From: Candidatus Kinetoplastibacterium crithidii
Lineage (GTDB): Bacteria > Pseudomonadota > Gammaproteobacteria > Burkholderiales > Burkholderiaceae_B
DNA: 64,000 nt
Assembly: GCA_027557655.1 (NCBI GenBank)
Contig: CP064915.1
Location: 496,001 to 560,000, forward strand
Direction of reading: 5' to 3'
The translations under genes were made by a program, and so were the position numbers. Positions 52,285 through 63,319 of this stretch are shown here, piece by piece (position 1 is the stretch's first letter; the number at the start of each line of letters is the position of its first letter). The notes beneath the pieces were generated by a model, which did not search any database, had not been told where the DNA came from, and saw only the letters and a list, made by a program, of their open reading frames with translations.

Positions 52285-52773
52285 TCAACGATAAAAAGCA
52301 TCTTGAGCTTTTCTAGATGAAATCTCAGACTCATATTTATCGCCAATAGCTAAAAGCATCTCTTTTGTAAAATAAAGATCCCCCCTTTTTTCTCCATGAT
52401 ATTCATAAAAATGTGTTTCTACTATAGAATCAACAGGGCAACTTTCCTCACAAAACCCACAAAAAATACATTTAGTAAGATCAATATCATATCTAGTAGT
52501 ACGTCTTGTACCATCTTCCCTTTGCTCAGAATCTATACTTATAGCCATAGCTGGGCAAACAGCCTCACATAGCTTACAAGCAATACAACGCTCTTCTCCA
52601 TTTGGATAACGCCTTAAAGCGTGTAATCCTCTAAATCTTGGTGAAATAGGAGTTTTCTCATATGGATAGATCAAAGTATTTTTACCTTTAAAAAAGTATT
52701 TACCTGTTATAAACATCCCTTTCAAGAAATCAACAAGCATGAGACTACGTAAAAACCTTCCTATAGACTTCAT
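52285..52773 (-). CDS. nuoI: NADH-quinone oxidoreductase subunit I
   Basis: NuoI is the peripheral-arm subunit with two 4Fe-4S clusters (N6a and N6b) that pass electrons to N2 in NuoB. The 162-residue protein carries [16 protein letters not shown] near residue 60 and [16 protein letters not shown] near 100, the full set of eight cysteines. The N-terminal amphipathic helix region is kept. It follows nuoH by 26 bases and precedes nuoJ. Confidence 0.97.
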   Translation of the reverse strand: MKSIGRFLRSLMLVDFLKGMFITGKYFFKGKNTLIYPYEKTPISPRFRGLHALRRYPNGEERCIACKLCEAVCPAMAISIDSEQREDGTRRTTRYDIDLTKCIFCGFCEESCPVDSIVETHFYEYHGEKRGDLYFTKEMLLAIGDKYESEISSRKAQDAFYR

Positions 52774-52799
52774 TTAATCCCTCTTATCATATAAAAGAA

Positions 52800-53861
52800 C
52801 TAATACCATATATTCCATGGTGTTCTAACCCAAATAGCAACTACCAAAAACCATATTCCTGTAATTGGTATAAATATTTTCCAACCAAGTCTCATTATTT
52901 GATCATACCTATATCTTGGAAAAGAAGCTCTAAACCATATAAACAAACACACTATAAAAAAAGTCTTGATCCAAAGCCAGACCCATCCAGGTACTAAATA
53001 AAAAGGAAAAAAATTAAACGGAGGATACCAACCACCCAAGAATATTACTGAAGCCATACATGATAACAAAATAATATTTGCATATTCAGCTAAAAAGAAT
53101 ATTGCAAATGAAACCCCTGAATATTCAACCATATGACCAGCAACAATCTCAGATTCTCCTTCTACAACATCAAAAGGATGTCTATTTGTTTCGGCAACAG
53201 ATGAGATAACATATATAACAAATAAAGGTAATAGTGGCAACCAATTCCAAGATAAAAAAGGTATTCCTATATCATAAAAAAAACCTTTATTTTGAACACT
53301 AACAATATCACTCATATTCAAACTTCTGGAAACTAATAAAACAGTAACCAAGATAAATCCAATAGCTAATTCATAAGATATCATTTGAGCAGCCGCTCTT
53401 AAACCTCCTAACAAAGCATATTTTGAATTTGATGCCCAACCAGCTATAATAACACCATAAACGCCCAAGGAAGTAATAGACATAACATATAAAAGGCCAG
53501 CATTAATATCAGCTAAAACAATATCAGGCCCAAATGGTATAACAGCCCATGCAGCCAATGCTGGCATAAGAGTAATAACTGGAGCAATTAAAAAAAGAAC
53601 CTTGTTAGATTCACTAGGTATAATAACTTCTTTAGTTAACAATTTAAATACATCAGCAAATGGCTGAAGAAGACCTCCATAACCAACCCTATTAGGACCA
53701 AGTCTGACATGCATTGCTGCAATCATTTTACGTTCCCAATATGTCAGATAAGCCACACAAACTATTACAGGAAGCATAATAGCGAATATTTTTAAAATGG
53801 TATATAAAACCAAAGATATATTACTATTCAAGAAATTTACAAAAATCAATTCTGATATCAT
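52800..53861 (-). CDS. nuoH: NADH-quinone oxidoreductase subunit H
   Basis: NuoH forms the quinone-binding channel between the peripheral and membrane arms. The 353-residue protein has about eight hydrophobic segments, the [20 protein letters not shown] motif near residue 45, and [20 protein letters not shown] near 215, both diagnostic. Its ATG start overlaps the nuoG stop (ATGA), so translation is coupled. No damage is visible. Confidence 0.97.
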   Translation of the reverse strand: MISELIFVNFLNSNISLVLYTILKIFAIMLPVIVCVAYLTYWERKMIAAMHVRLGPNRVGYGGLLQPFADVFKLLTKEVIIPSESNKVLFLIAPVITLMPALAAWAVIPFGPDIVLADINAGLLYVMSITSLGVYGVIIAGWASNSKYALLGGLRAAAQMISYELAIGFILVTVLLVSRSLNMSDIVSVQNKGFFYDIGIPFLSWNWLPLLPLFVIYVISSVAETNRHPFDVVEGESEIVAGHMVEYSGVSFAIFFLAEYANIILLSCMASVIFLGGWYPPFNFFPFYLVPGWVWLWIKTFFIVCLFIWFRASFPRYRYDQIMRLGWKIFIPITGIWFLVVAIWVRTPWNIWY

Positions 53862-56203
53862 AATTTTTCCACATTAATATCTTCAAAAGACCAACCTAAA
53901 GCAGCTGTTTCTTCAAACGCAGCTGGCAAATATAAACCTTGATCTGGAACGCAATCATCATTTATAGCAATTACTTTTATGCTATTACCACTACTAGATA
54001 TTTTCACCATTTCACCATTAGAAATTCCTAATTGCTTTAAAGAAGAACCATTAAGTCTTAAAACTGGAGGTTGTGAATATTTTGTCTTTTGCAAAGATTG
54101 AGAATTCCTTACAATAACATCTGACCTATATATTGGAACATTAGCAATTCTTTCAAACTTATCAGAGAAATTATCTATCCCTATAAAAGAAATGTCGATG
54201 CTATTAGATAATCTAGTTTTCAAATCAAAATTTAAAATATCCTGTTTAACTTCATCGGAACTTTCATAATTAAATCCAGAAATATTTAATAATTTTCCCA
54301 AAGCACAAAAAACCTTCCATGCAGGTCTAGTTTTACCAAAAGGAACAACTACGCCTTTAAAACTTTGAATAATACCTTGAGAGTTTATATATGTTCCTGA
54401 AGTTTCACTAAAAGGAGAGATTGGAAGTATTACATTTGCCCATTTCTTAGCAAAAGAAAAATAAGGAGTTAATGCAATTGAAAACTCAGAATCTTCTATA
54501 GCTTTTAAAGCATTTAGACCATTGTCGATATCTAAATATGGATCAGAATGGAGAACTATATATGATTTCAACGAACTATTAAAAATATCATTTACTAATT
54601 TTCCTTTTTTAGGAAGAAAATTAGATATATAACCACCAATATTATTTGCTCCATTAACAAGAAAAGAAATGCCAGAATCAATAATATTAGCAATATAACC
54701 TGCATTTGCTACTAATTTTGATGAATTAGGCACCGATAAAGCCATATTACCCAATAAAATGGCTGACTTATTATTTCTATCTAATAAAGCTTCAGCAATC
54801 ATAAGCAATGTTTTGTTATCAGTGAGGCACAATTCCTCGAATTCTTTTGGAATATCTTTAGACATATTTTTTGACAAAATTACACATAATTCCGCTAATA
54901 ACAAATGGAGTTTTGAAGGAATAACAGTAATTCTACCTGCAATATCAATAAATTGATTTGATTGATAACTATCTAATATAAAAATCTTTGCTCCACGCTT
55001 AGCTGCTTTACGAATTCTATGTGCTATTAATGGATGATCATTCCTTAAATCAGATCCTACTATTAGTAAAATATCTAATTTTTCTAACTCTTCCAAAGAG
55101 AATCCCAACCAAGGGATGCCCTTAAAAATTTTATCTAAATTAGAATCATTTTGGCGCAATCTAAAATCTATATTATCAGACCCTAGATTATTCAATAATT
55201 TTTTAAATAAATAGAACTCTTCTAAGGTAGAATACTCAGAAGCTATACCAGCAATTTGTTGCTCACCATATTTATTTTTTATTAAATTAAGTTTTTCAGC
55301 AATTTTTTCTAATGCTTCTTCCCAAGATATTTCATTCCAATCACCATTACTATCCTTAAACATAGGGGAAGATAACCTATCAGCACTATTTAATCCTTCA
55401 TAGGAAAAACGATCTCTATCTGTTATCCAACACTCATTAACATCATCATTTTCAAAAGGAACAACCCTCATAACCTGATTATTCTTAACCTGCATTATCA
55501 AGTTTGTACCTAAACTGTCATGGGGACTAATTGATTTTCTCCTAGCCAATTCCCAAGTACGGGCCTTAAATCTGAAAGGCTTAGAAGTAAGCGCTCCAAC
55601 TGGACATATATCTATCATATTACCTGATAACTCAGATTCTATATAATTACCTAGAAAAGTCGATATTTCTGAATGCTCACCACGACCAAGCATACCTAAC
55701 TCTTTTATTCCTGCTATCTCTTCTCCAAAACGTATACAGCGAGTACAGTGTATACAACGACTCATTTCTTCAGCAGATATTAAAGGACCAAAATTTTTAT
55801 GAAAAACTACTCTTTTTTCCTGTTCAGAATAACGAGATTTTTTCTTACCATAACCAACAGCTAAATCTTGCAACTGACACTCACCTCCCTGATCACAGAC
55901 AGGACAGTCAAGAGGATGGTTAATTAGCAAAAACTCCATAACAGAGTTTTGTGCTTCTTTGACTTTCCTGGAATCAGTATGCACAACCATCCCTTCACTT
56001 ACTATAGTGGAACAAGCAGGCATGAGCTTAGGTGTTTTTTCTATCTCTACTAAACACATACGGCAATTTGCAGCAACTGACAATTTTTTGTGATAGCAAA
56101 AATGTGGCACATAACATCCAAGTTTTTCAGTAACCTGAATCAGGCTACTTCCCTTTGGAACTCTTATTTTTTCACCATTAACGGTTATTTCTATCATTTG
56201 CAT
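53858..56203 (-). CDS. nuoG: NADH-quinone oxidoreductase subunit G
   Basis: NuoG is the largest peripheral subunit, with a 2Fe-2S and several 4Fe-4S clusters and a molybdopterin-oxidoreductase-like fold. The 781 residues start with a ferredoxin domain ([21 protein letters not shown]), then [18 protein letters not shown] and [16 protein letters not shown] with its [14 protein letters not shown] end. The C-terminal two thirds is the degenerate molybdoprotein-like domain. ATG 56203 has GAG 7 bases upstream; ATG 56197 is possible. It follows nuoF by 9 bases. Confidence 0.96.
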   Translation of the reverse strand: MQMIEITVNGEKIRVPKGSSLIQVTEKLGCYVPHFCYHKKLSVAANCRMCLVEIEKTPKLMPACSTIVSEGMVVHTDSRKVKEAQNSVMEFLLINHPLDCPVCDQGGECQLQDLAVGYGKKKSRYSEQEKRVVFHKNFGPLISAEEMSRCIHCTRCIRFGEEIAGIKELGMLGRGEHSEISTFLGNYIESELSGNMIDICPVGALTSKPFRFKARTWELARRKSISPHDSLGTNLIMQVKNNQVMRVVPFENDDVNECWITDRDRFSYEGLNSADRLSSPMFKDSNGDWNEISWEEALEKIAEKLNLIKNKYGEQQIAGIASEYSTLEEFYLFKKLLNNLGSDNIDFRLRQNDSNLDKIFKGIPWLGFSLEELEKLDILLIVGSDLRNDHPLIAHRIRKAAKRGAKIFILDSYQSNQFIDIAGRITVIPSKLHLLLAELCVILSKNMSKDIPKEFEELCLTDNKTLLMIAEALLDRNNKSAILLGNMALSVPNSSKLVANAGYIANIIDSGISFLVNGANNIGGYISNFLPKKGKLVNDIFNSSLKSYIVLHSDPYLDIDNGLNALKAIEDSEFSIALTPYFSFAKKWANVILPISPFSETSGTYINSQGIIQSFKGVVVPFGKTRPAWKVFCALGKLLNISGFNYESSDEVKQDILNFDLKTRLSNSIDISFIGIDNFSDKFERIANVPIYRSDVIVRNSQSLQKTKYSQPPVLRLNGSSLKQLGISNGEMVKISSSGNSIKVIAINDDCVPDQGLYLPAAFEETAALGWSFEDINVEKL

Positions 56204-56212
56204 TTTCAGACT

Positions 56213-57580
56213 CTACAAATATTTTTGTACTAAACAAGATTTATGTGTTATATGATACAAAAATTCATGTTTAAAATGTTTTAAAAAACTTATAACAGGC
56301 ATAGCTGCTGCATCCCCTAGAGCACAAATGGTATTACCCATTATATTATGTGAAATAGAATTCAATAATTCTAGATCTTCAACATTAGCATCACCCTTTT
56401 CGATCCTAGATAAAATACGATATATCCAACCTGTCCCTTCTCTACAAGGAGTACATTGTCCACAACTTTCTTCATAATAAAAATATGATAATCTTAGAAG
56501 AGTATTTACAATGCACCTAGTTTCATCAATAACAATAACGGCACCAGAACCAAGCATAGATCCTGCTTTTGATATGGAATCATAATCCATACTACAATTC
56601 ATAATTATATCAGCAGGAAGAATCGGTGAACTTGACCCTCCAGGAATTACAGCTTTCAATTTATTACCTTTAACCACACCACCAGCAAGCTCTAAAAGAA
56701 CAGAAAATGGTGTGCCAAGTGGAATTTCATAGTTACCAGGAAATTCTACATCTCCACTAACAGAAAATATCTTGGTTCCAGCATTATTAATTTTCCCAGA
56801 TTCTAGATACTTTTCTGAACCATTCAATATGATCCAAGGAACAGCAGCAAATGTTTCAGTATTATTAATATTTGTTGGACAATCATATAATCCAACATTA
56901 GCAGGAAATGGAGGTTTAAAACGAGGTCTTCCTTTTTTACCTTCTAGAGATTCTAATAAAGCAGTTTCTTCCCCACAAATATAAGCACCATAGCCATGCA
57001 CTGCGTACAAATTAAAACTAAAATTAGAATTTAATATATTTTCACCTAAAAAACCATATGCTCTAGCTTCGTCTAAAGCTTCTTCAAAACGCTTATAAAC
57101 ATCAAAAATCTCACCATGAATATAATTATAACCAGTACTTATGCCCATAGCATAAGCTGCTATAAGCATACCCTCTATAACCAAATGTGGATTAAATCTT
57201 AATATATCTCTATCTTTAAATGTTCCAGGTTCACCCTCATCAGAATTGCAAACAAGATATTTTTTGGATAAATTTTTTGGCATAAAGCTCCATTTTAAAC
57301 CAGTTGGAAATCCTGCTCCTCCCCTGCCTCTCAATCCAGACGATTTAATCTCCTCTATAACATCATTAGGAGACATCTTAGATTGTATAATTTTTTTTAT
57401 AGAATCATAGCCATTTCTAGTTAGATAATCCTCTATTCTCCAATTGTAACCATTAATTCCAGCAAAAATTTGAGGAGAAATATGCCTACCATGGAAACAT
57501 GTAGATCTGCTTTCTATCGTATCAATAGGATACGGCTTCAAACCATCATCAAATTTAATCTCAAATTCTTTTAAATTCAT
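56213..57580 (-). CDS. nuoF: NADH-quinone oxidoreductase subunit F
   Basis: NuoF binds NADH and FMN and holds cluster N3, the entry point of electrons to complex I. The 455 residues contain [13 protein letters not shown] near residue 87 for NADH, the FMN-binding [16 protein letters not shown] near 115, [16 protein letters not shown] near 195, and [13 protein letters not shown] near 370 for the cluster. It lies 3 bases after nuoE and ahead of nuoG, in standard order. Confidence 0.97.
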   Translation of the reverse strand: MNLKEFEIKFDDGLKPYPIDTIESRSTCFHGRHISPQIFAGINGYNWRIEDYLTRNGYDSIKKIIQSKMSPNDVIEEIKSSGLRGRGGAGFPTGLKWSFMPKNLSKKYLVCNSDEGEPGTFKDRDILRFNPHLVIEGMLIAAYAMGISTGYNYIHGEIFDVYKRFEEALDEARAYGFLGENILNSNFSFNLYAVHGYGAYICGEETALLESLEGKKGRPRFKPPFPANVGLYDCPTNINNTETFAAVPWIILNGSEKYLESGKINNAGTKIFSVSGDVEFPGNYEIPLGTPFSVLLELAGGVVKGNKLKAVIPGGSSSPILPADIIMNCSMDYDSISKAGSMLGSGAVIVIDETRCIVNTLLRLSYFYYEESCGQCTPCREGTGWIYRILSRIEKGDANVEDLELLNSISHNIMGNTICALGDAAAMPVISFLKHFKHEFLYHITHKSCLVQKYL

Positions 57581-57583
57581 GTA

Positions 57584-58075
57584 TTATTCCCCATCTTCTT
57601 TTGAAAGAATATCAATAAGAGAATTAACTTTTTCTTTAGTCATTCTGGCACACATATGTTTGTTATTAATCAACAAAACAGGAGCATCACCACAAGCTCC
57701 TAAGCATTCACTTTCAACCAAAGTAAACTGTTTGTTATCACTTGTTTCATTAAAGTTTATACCCAATTTTCTTTTTAAATATGTAGCAATTTCGTTACTA
57801 CCACGAAATGAACATGAAAGATTAGTACATACGGAAATCTTATTTTTCCCCATATGTTTAACATTGAACATATTATAGAAAGTAACAACTTCTTGAGCTG
57901 TTATAGGAGAAATACCTATGTAATTAGCGACATCTTCTATAATTTCTGGAGATAACCAAGATTTATCTTCCTGTGCAATTGTTAAAGCTGCTATTAAAGC
58001 AGATTGACGTCTATCAGCAGGAAATTTTGCCAATTCCGTATCTATTTTCTGATATGATTTTTTAGAAAGCAACAT
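57584..58075 (-). CDS. nuoE: NADH-quinone oxidoreductase subunit E
   Basis: NuoE is the small peripheral subunit with the 2Fe-2S cluster N1a. The 163-residue thioredoxin-like protein has the cysteines in VCTNLSCSFRGS and, about 35 residues later, SECLGACGDAPVLLIN, the four expected ligands. The N-terminal helical part with QSALIAALTIAQEDKSWLS is typical. It follows nuoD by 61 bases, the largest gap in the front half of the operon. Confidence 0.96.
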   Translation of the reverse strand: MLLSKKSYQKIDTELAKFPADRRQSALIAALTIAQEDKSWLSPEIIEDVANYIGISPITAQEVVTFYNMFNVKHMGKNKISVCTNLSCSFRGSNEIATYLKRKLGINFNETSDNKQFTLVESECLGACGDAPVLLINNKHMCARMTKEKVNSLIDILSKEDGE

Positions 58076-58136
58076 ACTTTGCCTGTCTTAGAGTTAAATA
58101 ACCTTAATTTTTATATATAATATCAAAATAAAAAAT

Positions 58137-59393
58137 TTACCTATCTATTTCACCAAATACAATATCTTGCGTTCCTATAATAGTTACAACATCTGATATC
58201 ATATGCCCCCTTGACATTTCATCTAAAGACTGCAAATGGGCAAAACCTGGTGCACGAATCTTAATGCGATATGGTTTATTAGCACCATCAGATAATATAT
58301 ATATCCCAAATTCGCCTTTAGGATGTTCTACAGAAGAATATGCCTCTCCAACTGGTATGCAAAAACCTTCACTAAAAAACTTAAAATGATGAATTAGCTC
58401 TTCCATACCTGTCTTCATATCTATTCTTTTAGGAGGAACATACTTACAACTCTCTGCTATAACATCGCCTGGATTATTACGTAACCATTCTATACATTGT
58501 CTAATAATTTTATTACTTTCCCTCATTTCAGCCATACGCACCAAATATCTGTCGTAACAATCCCCATTAACCCCAATAGGAATATCAAAACAAAGATTAT
58601 CATAAACTTCATAAGGTTGATTTTTACGTAAATCCCAAACAACACCTGAACCTCGTAACATAGGACCAGTAAAACCCAATGCCTTTGCCCTATCAGGACT
58701 AACGACACCGATACCAACAAGTCTCTGTTTCCAAATACGATTGTCTGTCAATAAAGACTCATACTCATCTATACATTTTGGGAATCTTTCAGTAAAATCA
58801 TCGATAAAATCCAATAAAGAACCTGAACGAGCTTCATTCATTCTATCAAAATCTTTTTTATTCCTTATTTCTCTAGAAGCATCTGTATACATTGGCATAG
58901 AATTCGGTAGATCTCTATATACACCACCAGGCCTATAATAAGCAGCATGCATCCTTGCGCCAGAAACAGCTTCATAACAATCCATCAAATCTTCACGTTC
59001 ACGAAATGCATATAAGAATACTGCCATGGCCCCAACATCCAGTGCATGGGAACCTAAAGACATAAGATGATTCAATATTCTCGTGATTTCATCAAACATT
59101 ACTCTGATATATTGAGCTCTTAACGGTACTTGAATCCCTAAAAGTTTCTCAATGGTCATAACATAAGCATGCTCATTACACATCATAGAAACATAATCCA
59201 AACGATCCATGTAAGGTAGACCTTGTATATATGTTTTATTTTCTATTAATTTTTCCGTTGCTCTATGTAACAGACCTATATGTGGGTCTGCTTTTTGAAC
59301 TACTTCACCATTTAGTTCTAATATTAAACGCAGGACACCATGAGCAGCAGGATGTTGAGGACCAAAATTCAAAGTATAAGTTTTAATATCCAT
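58137..59393 (-). CDS. nuoD: NADH-quinone oxidoreductase subunit D
   Basis: NuoD (49-kDa homologue) helps form the quinone site next to cluster N2. The 418-residue protein opens with [19 protein letters not shown], including the histidine that lines the quinone site, and keeps [20 protein letters not shown] and the C-terminal [12 protein letters not shown]. Length matches betaproteobacterial NuoD that is not fused to NuoC. It follows nuoC by 5 bases. Confidence 0.97.
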   Translation of the reverse strand: MDIKTYTLNFGPQHPAAHGVLRLILELNGEVVQKADPHIGLLHRATEKLIENKTYIQGLPYMDRLDYVSMMCNEHAYVMTIEKLLGIQVPLRAQYIRVMFDEITRILNHLMSLGSHALDVGAMAVFLYAFREREDLMDCYEAVSGARMHAAYYRPGGVYRDLPNSMPMYTDASREIRNKKDFDRMNEARSGSLLDFIDDFTERFPKCIDEYESLLTDNRIWKQRLVGIGVVSPDRAKALGFTGPMLRGSGVVWDLRKNQPYEVYDNLCFDIPIGVNGDCYDRYLVRMAEMRESNKIIRQCIEWLRNNPGDVIAESCKYVPPKRIDMKTGMEELIHHFKFFSEGFCIPVGEAYSSVEHPKGEFGIYILSDGANKPYRIKIRAPGFAHLQSLDEMSRGHMISDVVTIIGTQDIVFGEIDR

Positions 59394-59398
59394 GGTTA

Positions 59399-60022
59399 TT
59401 ACAATTCCAATCCATAAGAGTTTTCACGAATAACTCTTGGAGTAATTTCTCTAGTATCAATACTAATTTCTTTGTAAACAACTTTTTTAAGATCTTCATC
59501 ATAATGTATTTCAACATTACCAGATAAAGGAAAATCCTTACGAAAAGGATATCCTACAAAACCATAATCAGTAATTATTCTTCTCAGATCTTTATGACCA
59601 TCAAAAACTATACCAAATAAATCAAAAGCTTCTCTTTCAAACCAATTAACACTAGGCCAGCAATTTATTAAAGAAGGAAGAACTGGTAAATCATTTTTTT
59701 TCGCCCATGTTCTGACCCTAAGCCTCCAATTATTAACTATGGATAAAACATGAATTACTACAGCAAAACGCTTGCCCTCGGGCATATTAGCATTACCCTC
59801 ACGAATACTAGACTTACCCCAAGACAAATAATCTACAGCACATAAATCGATACAAGTTTCAAAACATAAACTATTATCTAATTTTAAAATATTGCAAATA
59901 TCTAACCATTGGTCAGAAGAAACTTCCAAAGTTAACTCATTAGTTCTACTGTGCAATAAGTTAAAATCATAATTTACAAAAACTTTTTTTAACGCATCTT
60001 TCAAAATTTCTATTTGATTCAT
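59399..60022 (-). CDS. nuoC: NADH-quinone oxidoreductase subunit C
   Basis: NuoC (30-kDa homologue) is a structural peripheral subunit that contacts NuoD. The 207 residues include the family signature ERE-type block [20 protein letters not shown] near residue 130, followed by [21 protein letters not shown]. It is a separate gene rather than fused with nuoD as in E. coli. It lies 57 bases after nuoB. Confidence 0.97.
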   Translation of the reverse strand: MNQIEILKDALKKVFVNYDFNLLHSRTNELTLEVSSDQWLDICNILKLDNSLCFETCIDLCAVDYLSWGKSSIREGNANMPEGKRFAVVIHVLSIVNNWRLRVRTWAKKNDLPVLPSLINCWPSVNWFEREAFDLFGIVFDGHKDLRRIITDYGFVGYPFRKDFPLSGNVEIHYDEDLKKVVYKEISIDTREITPRVIRENSYGLEL

Positions 60023-60079
60023 CTACATTCATATCCTTAATAGGTAATAAAATTTTATATTTTCTAAAACATTAAAGAA

Positions 60080-60556
60080 TTACCTTGAAATACTATTCTT
60101 CTGTAAAATTTTCTTCTGCATTTGAAAAAGACCATAAATTAACGCTTCAGATGTAGGTGGACATCCAGGAACATAAACATCAACTGGAATAATTCTATCA
60201 CACCCCCTAACAACAGAATAAGAATAATGATAATAACCACCACCATTAGCACAAGACCCCATAGATAAAACCCATCTAGGCTCAGGCATTTGATCATAAA
60301 CCTTTCGCAAGGCAGGAGCCATTTTATTACATAATGTACCAGCTACTATCATTAAATCGGACTGACGTGGACTTGGCCTAAAAATAATACCAAATTGATC
60401 TAAATCATAACGTGCTGCACCAGCATGCATCATTTCAACAGCACAACAAGCTAAACCAAAAGTTACTGGCCATATAGATCCTGTTCTAGCCCACTTAAGA
60501 AGTTTATCAGCACTGGTAGTTATGAAACCTTGTTTAAGAATACCATCTGTAGACAT
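60080..60556 (-). CDS. nuoB: NADH-quinone oxidoreductase subunit B
   Basis: NuoB carries the terminal cluster N2 that reduces quinone. The 158-residue protein has the cluster ligands in CCAVEMMH near residue 37, the cysteine of [26 protein letters not shown] near 101, and [13 protein letters not shown] near 131. All are intact. It lies 42 bases after nuoA and precedes nuoC. Confidence 0.97.
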   Translation of the reverse strand: MSTDGILKQGFITTSADKLLKWARTGSIWPVTFGLACCAVEMMHAGAARYDLDQFGIIFRPSPRQSDLMIVAGTLCNKMAPALRKVYDQMPEPRWVLSMGSCANGGGYYHYSYSVVRGCDRIIPVDVYVPGCPPTSEALIYGLFQMQKKILQKNSISR

Positions 60557-60598
60557 AGTTCTATTCTCTAAAAGAAAAAATAATATATTTATTAAGGC

Positions 60599-60958
60599 TT
60601 ATTCCCATTCTATAGCACCTTTCTTCCATTCATATATAAAACCTACAACTAATATAAATATAAATATTAGCATTGAAATAAAACCCTTTAATCCTAGAGC
60701 ATCTTGTGCTATTGCCCAAGGAAATAAAAATGCTATTTCCAGATCAAATAGAATAAATAATATTGCAACTAAATAGTATCTAATATCAAACTGCATATGG
60801 GAATCTCCAAATGAATCAAAGCCACACTCATATGGAGAATTTTTTGCAGAGTAAGGTGATTTATGACCAAGCAAATAACCTATTAATAGCATTCCAAAAC
60901 CAATAATTATTGCTATTAATATAAAAAGAAATACAGGAAAATATTGCTGCAAATTCAT
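60599..60958 (-). CDS. nuoA: NADH-quinone oxidoreductase subunit A
   Basis: NuoA is a three-helix membrane subunit at the quinone entry of complex I and the first gene of this operon. The 119 residues include [20 protein letters not shown], with the loop cysteine that reports active and inactive states in mitochondrial ND3, and the helix [17 protein letters not shown]. The nuo promoter should lie in the 110 bases between this start and the porin terminator. Confidence 0.96.
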   Translation of the reverse strand: MNLQQYFPVFLFILIAIIIGFGMLLIGYLLGHKSPYSAKNSPYECGFDSFGDSHMQFDIRYYLVAILFILFDLEIAFLFPWAIAQDALGLKGFISMLIFIFILVVGFIYEWKKGAIEWE

Positions 60959-61046
60959 AAATATTAATTCCTAATGATAACTAAATAAACTTCTTGATTA
61001 TATATCATATAACAAGAATTATGATAACAAGATTAAATTAAATCAA

Positions 61047-61093
61047 TATAAAAACTAAAAGCCACCTATCTATTGCAAGAAGGTGACTTTTAG
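61047..61093 (-). terminator. Rho-independent terminator of the porin gene
   Basis: Read on the minus strand, CTAAAAGTCACCT (61093-61081) pairs with AGGTGGCTTTTAG (61067-61055), with one G-U pair, and is followed directly by TTTTTAT (61054-61048). Stem plus T run after the porin stop is a textbook intrinsic terminator, about 70 bases past the stop codon, and insulates porin from nuoA. Confidence 0.9.
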
Positions 61094-61162
61094 AATTAGA
61101 AAGATTTCTAATATTATTAAGTATAGTTACGTAACATACCTTAAATTAACGAGTCATTAGGC

Positions 61163-62347
61163 TTAGAAGCTATGACGCATACCAAAACCAACAACTTTGC
61201 TTTTTGCACTATACAAGAAAGCATAGTCAGAAGCATAAGAGCCATAAGCATATAAATTTGTACGCTTAGACAAATCTTGTGTATAACCAACACTATATAC
61301 ATTCATAGAGTCATTATCACCAGTTAATCTAGCTCCTTTTGGTTTTGCATTTACAGAAACACGCTGCCAAGATCCAAAAACATTACTAGATTCATTAATT
61401 GGGGCACTTACACCAACAACATATGAATTAGAACGGAATCCATCTGCATACTCTGTTATTAACCTGCTTAAGCCTATTAGATCTCTATAGCCATCTACAT
61501 TCAATGCTCCAATCCAGCCATCCATCGTTCTTGCATAGGCAACAGAAACTTTAGCCACATCAAAATCATAAGCTCCACCAACAGCATAAGAACAAGGGCT
61601 TACATCAAAGTATGCATCACGCTCTACCCTACGTTTAGAACCTTTAACATAATCAAATGACGCAGAAGCAACTAAAGGCCCATTAGAGTAACGAATACCT
61701 GTTGTAAAGGCACGATCGTTTTCATTTGTTCTCCAGTTTGCTGCTTCTTCTGCTGAAAATGCATTATTAACAGTAACATGCTCAGATTTAGCAGATTTAG
61801 TATCAACGCTGAAAGAATAACCAACTCCGATATCAATTCCACGGAAAGAAGGAGTCTGATACATAACCATATTATCATAACGAACATTTGTAGAACCAAT
61901 GCTCATTCCGATAGCTGACTGTTCAAAACCACCTTTAAATGGATCTATATTTGCAAAATATTTGCTAGCAACATTAGTTTGACGGCCAATATCCAAACGA
62001 CCCCAGGCATCATTTGCTACACCAATAGTAATCTGTCTACCAAAGACACGTTGAGTTTGAGCAGCATCACCATTTGCAGAATTAAAGCCACCTTCTAAAA
62101 CGAATTCAGCACGCAAACCGTTTCCAATTTCTTCAGTTCCTTTAAGGCCCCAACGAGAACCACTTTGAGCTCCAGACACAGGACCAACACGACTAATCTT
62201 GTGTTTTACTCTCCGAAAATCACGCACTTCTACAGTATTTACATTAACACCTGTATCAATTAATCCATATAAATTAACAGCTGTTTCTGCCTGGGCAACA
62301 CCAGCAAAACTGGTAACCAAAGCAGCTGCAAGCAGAGTTTTTTTCAT
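61163..62347 (-). CDS. Outer-membrane porin (Gram-negative porin of Bordetella/Burkholderia type)
   Basis: This trimeric beta-barrel type porin would let small solutes cross the outer membrane. A signal peptide MKKTLLAAALVTSFAGVAQA is cut before ETAVNLYG. The mature N-terminus has NLYGLIDTGV and SGSRWGLKGTEEIGNGLRAE, typical of the family, and the protein ends GMRHSF, with the C-terminal Phe needed for barrel assembly. It has 394 residues. GGAG precedes ATG 62347. Codon use is visibly richer in G and C than neighbouring genes, as expected for a conserved, highly expressed protein. It lies between tRNA-Leu and nuoA, which are direct neighbours in relatives. Confidence 0.94.
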   Translation of the reverse strand: MKKTLLAAALVTSFAGVAQAETAVNLYGLIDTGVNVNTVEVRDFRRVKHKISRVGPVSGAQSGSRWGLKGTEEIGNGLRAEFVLEGGFNSANGDAAQTQRVFGRQITIGVANDAWGRLDIGRQTNVASKYFANIDPFKGGFEQSAIGMSIGSTNVRYDNMVMYQTPSFRGIDIGVGYSFSVDTKSAKSEHVTVNNAFSAEEAANWRTNENDRAFTTGIRYSNGPLVASASFDYVKGSKRRVERDAYFDVSPCSYAVGGAYDFDVAKVSVAYARTMDGWIGALNVDGYRDLIGLSRLITEYADGFRSNSYVVGVSAPINESSNVFGSWQRVSVNAKPKGARLTGDNDSMNVYSVGYTQDLSKRTNLYAYGSYASDYAFLYSAKSKVVGFGMRHSF

Positions 62348-62783
62348 TTAAAAAATCTCCAATAATTTGAATAACAAGAGCAAGATATACTCAACACAAA
62401 ACTCCTTAACTCCAAAATAGAAGTTGTGAGCACTGTATTAAAATTTAGCTCAAATGACCACAATAAGTACAATAAAAAAGACAAAATACGTTGTAAAATA
62501 ACAACTTGCTTAAAAAGCCAATGTTCCAACTTTTTTAAACATATTTAGCTTTTTAACAAAGTGATCTATCATATACTAAATCAATAAGGAGATATTATAA
62601 TCTCCATAGAGCAAAACTCACCAATAAAAAACAACAAAAATACAAAAGTGTTACAAACTTACAATAACATAATAACTAAAAAGAAAAAACACTAAATAGT
62701 TAAAAACAACTAGCTAAGAGATATATAAAATAATTATGCTATTATTCTTGATATAAATAAAACCAATTAAGTAATTGATACCA
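62348..62783. other. Long leader and promoter region of the porin gene
   Basis: About 430 bases with no credible gene. An inverted repeat GGAGAT/ATCTCC (62588-62605) with a 6-base loop contains a minus-strand TATAAT (62599-62594), a candidate -10 box with only a weak -35 (TTGGTG, 19 bases upstream). If used, it would give a 5' leader of about 240 bases. This is a guess from sequence only. Confidence 0.4.
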
Positions 62784-62869
62784 TGGTGCCGGCGGCGAGA
62801 CTCGAACTCGCACAGCAATCAGCTACTACCCCCTCAAGATAGCGTGTCTACCAATTCCACCACGTCGGC
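62784..62869 (-). tRNA. tRNA-Leu, anticodon GAG
   Basis: The minus strand folds as a class II tRNA of 86 bases with encoded CCA. The anticodon stem CTATC/GGTAG encloses the loop TTGAGGG, giving anticodon GAG for CUU and CUC codons. The variable arm is AGC-TGATT-GCT and the T arm GCGAG-TTCGAGT-CTCGC. The acceptor GCCGACG pairs with CGCCGGC except for an A-C mismatch at the fifth pair. It lies between secG and the porin gene, the same side of secG as in Bordetella. Confidence 0.93.
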
Positions 62870-62931
62870 TATGAATAAATAATGAAATTAATTGTACCAT
62901 ATAAACAAGATTATCTAATATAAATTAGATC

Positions 62932-63303
62932 TTATTGTTTTTTATCCAACTTTTTTTCAACAAACTCTTTATCTACATTATTATCAACATGATCAAAATT
63001 AGGAACTGAAGTATCTATTTCATGACCATCACTATACATAACACTAGATGCTGATGATTTAACAAAAGTCTTATTATTCATATAAGAAATACTAACTGTA
63101 CTTAGAAAAAAAATAATAGCAAAATACTTAGTAGCTCTGGATAAAAAATTAGCAGATCCAGAAGCGCCAAAAACACTAAGAGAAGAAGCACTTCCACTAA
63201 ATGCACCAATATCAGAACCTTTACCATCTTGTAACAATACCAATATGATAATAGCAAAGGCTGAAATTATTTGGAAACTTACTATGAGTAAGGACAAAGA
63301 CAT
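62932..63303 (-). CDS. secG: Preprotein translocase subunit SecG
   Basis: SecG is the auxiliary membrane subunit of the SecYEG export channel. The 123-residue protein has two hydrophobic segments, the family loop VLLQDGKGSDIGAFSGSASS between them, SVFGASGSANFLSRATKY, and a hydrophilic charged C-terminal tail of about 50 residues. GAGGG lies 8 bases before ATG 63303; a TTG at 63318 is rejected. It follows tpiA within about 17 bases, the standard tpiA-secG pair. Confidence 0.94.
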   Translation of the reverse strand: MSLSLLIVSFQIISAFAIIILVLLQDGKGSDIGAFSGSASSLSVFGASGSANFLSRATKYFAIIFFLSTVSISYMNNKTFVKSSASSVMYSDGHEIDTSVPNFDHVDNNVDKEFVEKKLDKKQ

Positions 63304-63319
63304 TTTAAATACCCTCAAA

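Noticed and set aside
62344..62529. 61-residue minus-strand frame directly upstream of the porin
   Set aside because: It overlaps the porin start and ribosome binding site, has no binding site of its own and a random hydrophobic composition; it is leader sequence.
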